The translations under genes were made by a program, and so were the position numbers. A DNA stretch of 64,000 nucleotides from the NCBI GenBank assembly GCA_030041215.1, contig JASHOH010000015.1:1-64000 (forward strand), given 5' to 3'. Below, one piece after another: positions 58,281 to 64,000 of this stretch. How positions within the stretch are numbered: position 1 is the first letter of the stretch; each line of letters begins with the position of its first letter. The notes under the pieces were generated by a model. That model was not told where the DNA came from. It did no database searches and worked only from the letters and a program-made list of their open reading frames with translations. Origin of the DNA: Candidatus Sulfotelmatobacter sp. Its GTDB lineage: Bacteria > Acidobacteriota > Terriglobia > Terriglobales > Acidobacteriaceae.

Positions 58281-58640
58281 TCACTTTTTCTGCGCGTACT
58301 CGGCTGCGCCCATGAAATGCAGAGAAACGTAAGGCTCATCGCCCACCACCCAGCTATCGTGGCCGGGTTCAATGTAGAAGAGATCTCCCGCCTTCATCTC
58401 GACAATGCGGCCGTCATCCACGGCCGCGGTGGCGCGCCCCGAGACAACCAGGCCCACATGCTCGACGCTGCAACTCGTGGCGCCACTGGCCTTGCCCACA
58501 TGAAGCGACCACTTCCAGCCCGGCTGGTAAGTTGCACGCCCGATAGTCATGCCGCCGATTTTGACCACTTCGAATTTGCCTTTCTCGAAGGTGCGAACCT
58601 CGTCCGATTGCTCGAAGCGCTTCAGGATAACCTCGCACAT
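58281..58640 (-). CDS. Cupin-domain protein
   Basis: 119 residues from MCEVILKRFEQSDE with GGAGG about 6 nt upstream; the track start is 35 codons too early. Small beta barrel with GMTIGRATYQPGWKWSLHVGKA, SCSVEHVGLVVSGRATAAVDDG, DLFYIEPGHDSWVVGDEPYVSLHF. His residues in W.LHVG, VEHVG and PGHDSW are likely metal ligands. Function not known; fits single-domain cupins of unknown substrate. Confidence 0.85.
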   Translation of the reverse strand: MCEVILKRFEQSDEVRTFEKGKFEVVKIGGMTIGRATYQPGWKWSLHVGKASGATSCSVEHVGLVVSGRATAAVDDGRIVEMKAGDLFYIEPGHDSWVVGDEPYVSLHFMGAAEYAQKK

Positions 58641-58749
58641 GAACACCTCCAATCCGAAAAGAAATTTTATCGCGCCCCGCATTCCATGCCATTCTCGGCC
58701 CCGCGCGGCAATGATGCCGCCCCGCCCTCGATTGACGGACGCCACAAGA

Positions 58750-58775
58750 AAGCCACGACTCGCGCCGTGGCTTTT
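58750..58775 (-). terminator. Terminator of pnp (hairpin with T tract)
   Basis: AAAGCCACG (58750-58758) and CGTGGCTTT (58767-58775) are exact inverted copies with an 8-nt loop. On the minus strand the stem is followed by CTTGT after a TTT, and pnp ends 39 bp upstream. On the plus strand it is followed by TTGCC. It most likely ends the pnp transcript. Confidence 0.6.
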
Positions 58776-58813
58776 TGCCTTGCTTTATCCGTGTAAATCC
58801 GTGGTGAAAAGGT

Positions 58814-61207
58814 TTAGTGTCTTCCGCCGCCAGGCCCCCGTCCGCGATCGCGGCCTCCGCCACCGTGACGGCGTCCGCCGCGTCCACGGTCACGGCCGCC
58901 CCGTCCTCCGCGACCGCCGCGATCTCCGCCATGAGGCCGATCACCGCCATACGATGCGTCGCGATTGAAGTTCGGCTCGTTCTCTTCTTCCGGAAAATCT
59001 CCGCCACCTTCAATCACCATTGTGCCGGTCGTCACAGGAGAAGTTTCGCTCATCGCCGCAACCGCAGTTCCGCCTTCGCCACCGCCACCCTGCTGTTGCG
59101 ACATTTTTGCGCGCTGCTCTTTCAAAATCGCCTTGCGCGACAGCCGAATGCGATTGCCCTCGACCGCCAGCACCTTGACCAGCACCTGATCGCCTTCCTT
59201 CAGCTCGTCGCGGATGTCACCAATGCGATGCTCCGCCACTTCGCTGATGTGCAACAACCCTTCTGTGCCAGGAATGATTTCGACGAATGCGCCGAAATCC
59301 GCCAGCCGCGTAACTTTTCCGAGATAGGTCTTGCCGACCTCGGGAGTCGCCGTCAGATCGCCAATAATTTGCAGCGCCTTCTGCGCCGAGGCCTGATCGT
59401 TCGAAGCAACTTTCACCAGGCCCGAATCTTCGACATCGATCTTCACTCCCGTTTGTTCGACGATCGAGCGAATCATCTTGCCGCCCGGCCCGATCAGGTC
59501 GCGAATCTTGTCGACCGGAATCTGAACGGTGTAGAAGCGTGGAGCGAAATCCGAAATCTTCGCGCGCCCCGTTGAAATCACCTCTTCCATTTTGCCAAGA
59601 ATGAACATCCGCCCCCGCCGCGCTTGCTCAAGCGCCTCGCGCATGATCTGCGGCGTGATGCCGATGACTTTAATATCCATCTGCAACGCGGTGATGCCAT
59701 CTTTCGTTCCGGCAACTTTAAAATCCATGTCGCCATAGTGATCTTCCGCGCCCGCGATGTCGGTAAGAATGGCGTACTGGTCGCCCTCTTTCACCAATCC
59801 CATCGCGACCCCAGCAACCGGAGCCTTCAACGGCACGCCTGCATCCATCAGCGAAAGCGACGCGCCGCACACCGTCGCCATCGACGACGACCCATTCGAC
59901 TCCAAAATGTCCGACACCACGCGCATCGCGTACGGCCAAGATTCTTCTGAAGGCAGCACGGCCGAAACCGCGCGCTCCGCCAACGCTCCGTGCCCAATCT
60001 CGCGCCGCCCGGCCCCGCGCAGGAACGCAACCTCGCCCACGCTGAATGGCGGGAAGTTATAGTGCAGCATGAAGCGCTTTTTGGCCTCGCCCTCGAATCC
60101 CTCCAGCCGCTGCATGTCTTCCGAGGTTCCCAGCGTTGTCGTGACCAGCGCCTGCGTCTCACCGCGGGTGAAGATCGCGCTGCCGTGCGTGCGTGGCAGC
60201 ACTCCCACTTCAATCCAGATTTCCCGAATCTCATCGAATGCCCGTCCATCCGGACGATGATGCTTCTCGATCACTTCCTCGCGGAAAATCCGCTCACGCA
60301 GCACTTCAAAATATTGCTTCAGCTTGGCCTGCGCCGCTTCATCTTCGGCCGGAATTTCGCCGACCAGCTTGTCCTTCAGCTCTTTGACCAGCGCATAGCT
60401 CTCGCTCTTCGGATGCTTCTTCGTATCCAGCCGTTCGGCCAAGTCGGCGCCAATCTTCGCCTTCAACTGATCGTAGTAAGCCTGGTCGAACTCCGGAGGC
60501 GTAACCTGCCGCTTCGGCTTGCCTACCTTGTCGCGCAACTGGTTAATTGCCGCACAAACTCTCTTGATCTCGCCGTGGCCGAACTCGATCGCTTCGACCA
60601 CAATCTCTTCGCTCACTTCCTTCGCGCCCGACTCGATCATCACGATGCCTTCCGACGTCCCGACCACCATGATGTTCAGCGTGCTCTCACGCATTTCGTC
60701 GTAGGTGGGATTAATAACGAAGCTGCCGCCAATCTGTCCCACGCGTACCGCGCCCACCGGCCCGAGAAACGGAATGTCAGAAATCGTCAGCGCGCACGAC
60801 GCGGCGTTAATGCTCATGACGTCGGGATCGTTATCCGTATCTGCCGACAGCACCAGCGCAATCACCTGCGTTTCGCAGCGAAACCCCTCGGCAAACAGCG
60901 GACGAATCGGCCGGTCAATCTGCCGGCTGGTCAGCACTTCGCGCTCACTCATCCGCCCTTCGCGCTTGATGAATCCACCGGGAAATCGCCCTCCGGCGTA
61001 AGTGTATTCGCGGTAATCGACGGTGAGGGGAAAGAAGTCGACGCCCTCGCGCGGCTCAGGATTGGCCACCGCCGTAGCCATCACAACGTTATCGCCCATG
61101 TGCACCACGGCCGCTCCGTGCGCCTGCTTGGCCAATTTTCCAGTTTCAAATGTGAGATGTTTCCCGCCCGCCAACTCGACGGACACTGTAGTTGCTTCTG
61201 GTTTCAT
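58814..61207 (-). CDS. pnp: Polynucleotide phosphorylase
   Basis: 797 residues. Two RNase-PH domains, with the second bearing the phosphate/active-site region (RREIGHGALAERAV, LPSEESWPYAMRVVSDILESNGSSS, GISMGLV-type VAMGLVKEG, ILTDIAGAEDHYGDMDFKVAG), an alpha helical linker, KH domain with GXXG as IRDLIGPGGKMIRSIVEQTG, then S1 domain (GKVTRLADFGAFVEI). The C-terminal tail of about 90 residues is acidic and then Arg/Gly-rich (DRGGRGGRGGRDRGRGG), longer than in E. coli. Degrades RNA from the 3' end. Downstream of rpsO as in many bacteria. Confidence 0.97.
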   Translation of the reverse strand: MKPEATTVSVELAGGKHLTFETGKLAKQAHGAAVVHMGDNVVMATAVANPEPREGVDFFPLTVDYREYTYAGGRFPGGFIKREGRMSEREVLTSRQIDRPIRPLFAEGFRCETQVIALVLSADTDNDPDVMSINAASCALTISDIPFLGPVGAVRVGQIGGSFVINPTYDEMRESTLNIMVVGTSEGIVMIESGAKEVSEEIVVEAIEFGHGEIKRVCAAINQLRDKVGKPKRQVTPPEFDQAYYDQLKAKIGADLAERLDTKKHPKSESYALVKELKDKLVGEIPAEDEAAQAKLKQYFEVLRERIFREEVIEKHHRPDGRAFDEIREIWIEVGVLPRTHGSAIFTRGETQALVTTTLGTSEDMQRLEGFEGEAKKRFMLHYNFPPFSVGEVAFLRGAGRREIGHGALAERAVSAVLPSEESWPYAMRVVSDILESNGSSSMATVCGASLSLMDAGVPLKAPVAGVAMGLVKEGDQYAILTDIAGAEDHYGDMDFKVAGTKDGITALQMDIKVIGITPQIMREALEQARRGRMFILGKMEEVISTGRAKISDFAPRFYTVQIPVDKIRDLIGPGGKMIRSIVEQTGVKIDVEDSGLVKVASNDQASAQKALQIIGDLTATPEVGKTYLGKVTRLADFGAFVEIIPGTEGLLHISEVAEHRIGDIRDELKEGDQVLVKVLAVEGNRIRLSRKAILKEQRAKMSQQQGGGGEGGTAVAAMSETSPVTTGTMVIEGGGDFPEEENEPNFNRDASYGGDRPHGGDRGGRGGRGGRDRGRGGRRHGGGGRDRGRGPGGGRH

Positions 61208-61261
61208 ATTTCATCCTTCGTAGTTTCAATCGTTATCATCAGAAAATCGTGTGAGTAGAAA

Positions 61262-61590
61262 ATTGGTGCCCCACCCTTCGCGGTTTTCGAAGGGTGGGCT
61301 TGGCGGGCACTCCTGCCCGCGAAACCCGGTGAAGAGAACATGCCGCCTGGGTGCCCCGCCTTTCGCCGTTCTTGCGAAAGGTGGGAACACGAATTTGTGA
61401 GGGAATCCACATTCATTTCGAGCGGCTGCGAGAGAGTTAGCCTCGGGACCCATCCCGAGTATCCGCACGGTGGAATGGCTCAATGCTCCATCAATTCAAG
61501 AGGAAGGTCGAGGGTGCCCCATCCTAACGTCGCCGGAAAATGGCCCATCGTTAACCTCGCACTCTGCGCGACGTTAGGGTGGGGATTTTG
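61262..61590. repeat. Cluster of GGTGCCCC-type and GCGGGC palindromes between rpsO and pnp
   Basis: The rpsO-pnp gap (444 bp) holds no gene. It has CCCCACCCTTCG / CGAAGGGTGGG (61269-61298, loop 7), GCGGGCACTCCTGCCCGC (61303-61320), CCGCCTTTCGC / GCGAAAGGTGG (61356-61385) and CCCCATCCTAACGTCGC / GCGACGTTAGGGTGGGG (61517-61533 with 61568-61584, one mismatch). Three begin with GGTGCCCC, so they are related copies. They could also act on the pnp leader RNA. Confidence 0.7.
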
Positions 61591-61626
61591 ACTTCTTTCA
61601 CACCATTTTCCAAAGAAGGGGCGAAA

Positions 61627-61651
61627 CGGTCTGAAACTCGGAAACAGACCG
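61627..61651 (-). terminator. Hairpin directly after rpsO
   Basis: CGGTCTG (61627-61633) and CAGACCG (61645-61651) are exact inverted copies, loop 11. On the minus strand the stem starts at the base after the rpsO stop and is followed by TTTCGC, a weak T tract. May be a terminator or RNase III-like processing site, as known between rpsO and pnp in E. coli. Confidence 0.5.
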
Positions 61652-61918
61652 CTACTTCCGAATCCCCAGTTTCCCAATGACCGTCTTGTATCGCTCGGAA
61701 TCGTATCTCTTGAGGTAGTCAAGCAAGCGACGCCGCTTGCTGACCAGCATGAGCAGGCCGCGGCGCGAGCCGTGGTCCTTCTGGTGCGTTTTGAAGTGGT
61801 CCGTCAACTGCCCGATCCGTTCGCTGATGATGGCGATCTGGACTTCGGGGCTCCCCGTGTCCGTCGCATGCATCTGGTAGCGGTCAATCACGGACTTCTT
61901 TTGCTCTCTGGCTAACAC
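61652..61918 (-). CDS. rpsO: Ribosomal protein S15
   Basis: 88 residues, standard size. Conserved blocks [51 protein letters not shown] and [14 protein letters not shown]. Primary 16S rRNA binder in small-subunit assembly. A possible start is ATG at 61918 with the preceding AACCGG..; no strong ribosome site is obvious. Confidence 0.98.
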   Translation of the reverse strand: MLAREQKKSVIDRYQMHATDTGSPEVQIAIISERIGQLTDHFKTHQKDHGSRRGLLMLVSKRRRLLDYLKRYDSERYKTVIGKLGIRK

Positions 61919-62065
61919 TAACCGGTTGCACTCCTGTTCTGTTTTCGATTTATCTTGGTGACAGTACTGAGGTTATCACGCGGAGCGCAAAAGTGTAAAG
62001 GAGCTACGGAGCTCTCGTCTGGCGAGGAACCTGCTTTTGCTTCCGTGTGGGGCAGGCATTATGGA

Positions 62066-64000
62066 CTATTTTGTCATCACTGGCCCGCTGACCGACGATG
62101 GCAGGTTTTCGGCCACTGAATTGGCTACAATTGTCTCATGGAAGGATACGCTATCGTTGCCTGCATCAGCGTCGATAAGCACTGTGCCGGGTGTATTTCC
62201 GGCGGTGTAGCTGACCGTCGCCCTTCCACGGCTGTCGGTTGTGACGGGATTGGCGCTGAACGTACCCCCGGCACCGTTATCGGTGAAAGTTACTGAGATT
62301 CCCGATAAGCCATTACCGGCGACGTCGTGCACCTTGGCCACCAAGGGATCCGGCAATGTCGTTCCAACTGTCGCGGTCTGTTCGTTTCCACTTATTCTCT
62401 CCACGCCCGTCTCTGGACCCGGCAGCGCCGTTTCCGTAAAGTCTGCGATAGCATAGCCGGATGCAGTCGCAGTCAACCTCCAAGTGCCCGCTGTCTTGGG
62501 CAATGTATATGTAGTTGAAACCATCCCATTGGAATCTGTGACGCCGGTTGAGCTTCCGAACGTACCCCCGTCCTCCCCATCGCTGAAAGTCACCGTAACG
62601 CCTGGAAAGGGCGTCCCTGTGTACGGATTCACAGCCTGCACCTGAAGCGCGACCGGCAGGGTTGTCTCGATCGTTCCTGATTGCTGACTCCCCGCCACCA
62701 CGCTCAGCTCCGGAAACAGTCCGTATACCACCAAACTATTCTGTGTTCCGATGAACACCTCTCCGTCGGCGACAATCGGGCTGCCGAAATGCGCAATGGG
62801 AGACAGAGTATCCCGGCCATTCAGGGCCTTACCACTGCTGTACAGTTGGGCCAGAGTCACGGCATCCAGCGCGAGCAGATGGGTTCCGTTTATCAGCCAC
62901 AGAATCCCGTTCGTCGTGCCATTGGCGGTCACCACAGGGTGGGTTGTGTCTCCAATCGTTAGCGAGGTACCAAGGGTCAAAAGGCCGTTATTGAGCCAAT
63001 AAATTTGAATTTGGGCCGAACCCGTAATGTAAACCGAGCCGTTCCAGACAACCGGGGTGTAGCCCATCGTGGCTACTCGCTGTAGTTCCTGCACAATTTG
63101 TGGATCGCTGCCCACGCAGGTCGAGCAAAACTGCCCCATGTTGTCCCGGTTGAGCACGTAAATGGTCCCCTCTTTCCCCAAAGTGATAGCTTCGTTGGGT
63201 ACAGGGCCATCTTGGGTCGGCAGAATCACGACCGCGTTGTTAATGTCCACGTCATTTTCGGACAAGTACTGCCAATTCCAAGGGGTAAACCAGTCCGCCA
63301 GCGACATCTGGCTACCAGTTGCCGGGTTCAGTTTAAAAACGGTGATCGCGAGATCCACTCCCGACACCATGCCCCCCTCGCCGGTGTCGGCGTAAATGTA
63401 TCCGTCCGAGTCGGCAGACAGGCCAGCCCCCTTTTGCCATACAGAACCAAATCTGCTGCCCGGCTCCAGATCAAATGCATCCAGCTGGGCCGTCGCAGTA
63501 TTAAACGCCATCACCCAGCCTTGGTCGCCTCCGTTGCAACCAGGCGAGCCAAACCCCGCATAAACGTAACCGTTACTCAGCAGCAGTCCCGGCCGATTCA
63601 TTTCATGAGTGTCAACAAACGTGTAATCTTGTCCGTTGTAATTGTAGGTAGCCGTAACCGTAACCGGCCAGCCAACCTCTTCCATGCCGGTGGTAACGTC
63701 GAGCGCGTGCAGGCGGTGAACGACCCGCTCGTTTTCATAAGTTTCCGCCATCAGATAAATGATGTTCGCCACCGGATCGATTACAGGTGTCGAAATCACT
63801 CCCGTTTGCGTCCAACCTACCGTGGGTTTACACCCCTTTACATCGATCGGCACCGGCGTGGCTCCGGCAGGACTATAAGACAAGAGGCTGGTGGTCCACA
63901 GAGCGGGCGTACTCCCAGAATTTGCGTCAAACGCGTACACCGTGTCATTCATTGTTGCAACGTAGACGACGTTGTAAACACCAGCCCCAGGAATGGTGAC
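62066..64000 (-). CDS. PQQ-type propeller protein with Ig-like repeats, N-terminus cut by window end
   Basis: The frame is open to the last base (645 codons without start), so the true N-terminus lies outside; the track start MNDTVYAFDANSG is internal (VVYVATMNDTVYAFDAN). First about 420 residues: PQQ-like beta-propeller blades (TVYAFDANSG, HRLHALDVTTG, KEGTIYVLNRDN, GTHLLALDAVTL). Last 200: two bacterial Ig-like domains (FPGVTVTFSDGEDGGTFGSSTGVTDSNG and SGISVTFTDNGAGGTFSANPVTTDSRG). Probably exported; enzymatic activity uncertain since no PQQ-dehydrogenase catalytic site is visible. Confidence 0.85.
   Translation of the reverse strand, partial: VTIPGAGVYNVVYVATMNDTVYAFDANSGSTPALWTTSLLSYSPAGATPVPIDVKGCKPTVGWTQTGVISTPVIDPVANIIYLMAETYENERVVHRLHALDVTTGMEEVGWPVTVTATYNYNGQDYTFVDTHEMNRPGLLLSNGYVYAGFGSPGCNGGDQGWVMAFNTATAQLDAFDLEPGSRFGSVWQKGAGLSADSDGYIYADTGEGGMVSGVDLAITVFKLNPATGSQMSLADWFTPWNWQYLSENDVDINNAVVILPTQDGPVPNEAITLGKEGTIYVLNRDNMGQFCSTCVGSDPQIVQELQRVATMGYTPVVWNGSVYITGSAQIQIYWLNNGLLTLGTSLTIGDTTHPVVTANGTTNGILWLINGTHLLALDAVTLAQLYSSGKALNGRDTLSPIAHFGSPIVADGEVFIGTQNSLVVYGLFPELSVVAGSQQSGTIETTLPVALQVQAVNPYTGTPFPGVTVTFSDGEDGGTFGSSTGVTDSNGMVSTTYTLPKTAGTWRLTATASGYAIADFTETALPGPETGVERISGNEQTATVGTTLPDPLVAKVHDVAGNGLSGISVTFTDNGAGGTFSANPVTTDSRGRATVSYTAGNTPGTVLIDADAGNDSVSFHETIVANSVAENLPSSVSGPVMTK

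Noticed and set aside
59990-61258. Plus-strand 422-residue ORF antisense to pnp
   Set aside because: GC-rich third-position shadow of pnp; its Arg/His/Leu-rich composition has no domain, while the minus-strand frame is unmistakable PNPase.
1-64000. CRISPR arrays or rRNA genes
   Set aside because: No regularly spaced repeats with unique spacers and no rRNA-like stretches were found on either strand.

Overview
The window is one chromosomal segment of a GC-rich soil-type bacterium, most likely an acidobacterium of the Koribacter/Acidobacteriaceae kind. This is inferred from the mix of families and from intergenic spaces full of short imperfect palindromes. No rRNA, CRISPR array, intact insertion sequence or prophage is visible. 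One tRNA (Leu-TAA) is present, with a decayed integrase fragment beside it. The first gene (BON domain) and the last (PQQ-type propeller plus Ig-like repeats) are cut by the window edges.

Layout. 1-3.0 kb: BON-domain remainder, exported M24 peptidase, YbjQ-like protein, small membrane protein. 3.3-8.2 kb: start of a division/cell-wall cluster (mraZ, rsmH, a 53-residue ORF, ftsL-like, ftsI-like), which ends after ftsI. 8.3-13.5 kb: glycine cleavage system gcvT, a TlpA-like thioredoxin, gcvH, gcvPA, gcvPB. 13.6-22.6 kb: small zinc ribbon, DUF2911 protein, and a beta-oxidation set in the order fadN, (DUF3455 protein), fadA, fadE on the minus strand, then a Nudix hydrolase. 22.8-34.5 kb: patatin-like lipase, PLP decarboxylase, methyltransferase, proBA, M28 peptidase, MarC, DUF4097-like and DUF72 proteins, pyrophosphatase. 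34.6-40.3 kb: polyhydroxyalkanoate (PHA) cluster. 40.4-48.4 kb: an FMN hydroxy-acid dehydrogenase, then a blue-copper-like protein and an aa3/caa3-type cytochrome oxidase operon with ctaB. 48.5-57.8 kb: an RND efflux operon facing away from a histidine kinase/response regulator pair. 57.8-64 kb: integrase remnant, tRNA-Leu, cupin, pnp, rpsO and the cut propeller protein.

How they work together. The PHA region is the most coherent unit. It has a ketoacyl-CoA reductase-type SDR, a MaoC hydratase fused to a phosphotransacetylase, the repressor PhaR, a phasin, a short PhaE-like subunit and a class III PhaC. Two strong promoters (TTGACA-N16-TATACT before the SDR, TTGACA-N16-TATGAT before the phasin) are each followed by nearly the same 15-bp palindrome (TGCYGCARTGCAGCA), which fits the known PhaR half-site pattern CTGC-N3-GCAG. 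The fad genes make or consume the same acyl-CoA intermediates. mraZ has its own promoter followed by three GTGG repeats at exact 10-bp spacing, a textbook MraZ operator.

Most interesting signals: the shared PhaR operator, the MraZ box, a short palindromic repeat apparently absorbed in frame into rsmH, the integrase remnant at tRNA-Leu, a hairpin terminator that separates phasin from synthase expression, and a frameshifted sensor-kinase N-terminus at the far end of the RND operon. I did not find a convincing wholly new defence or mobile system.
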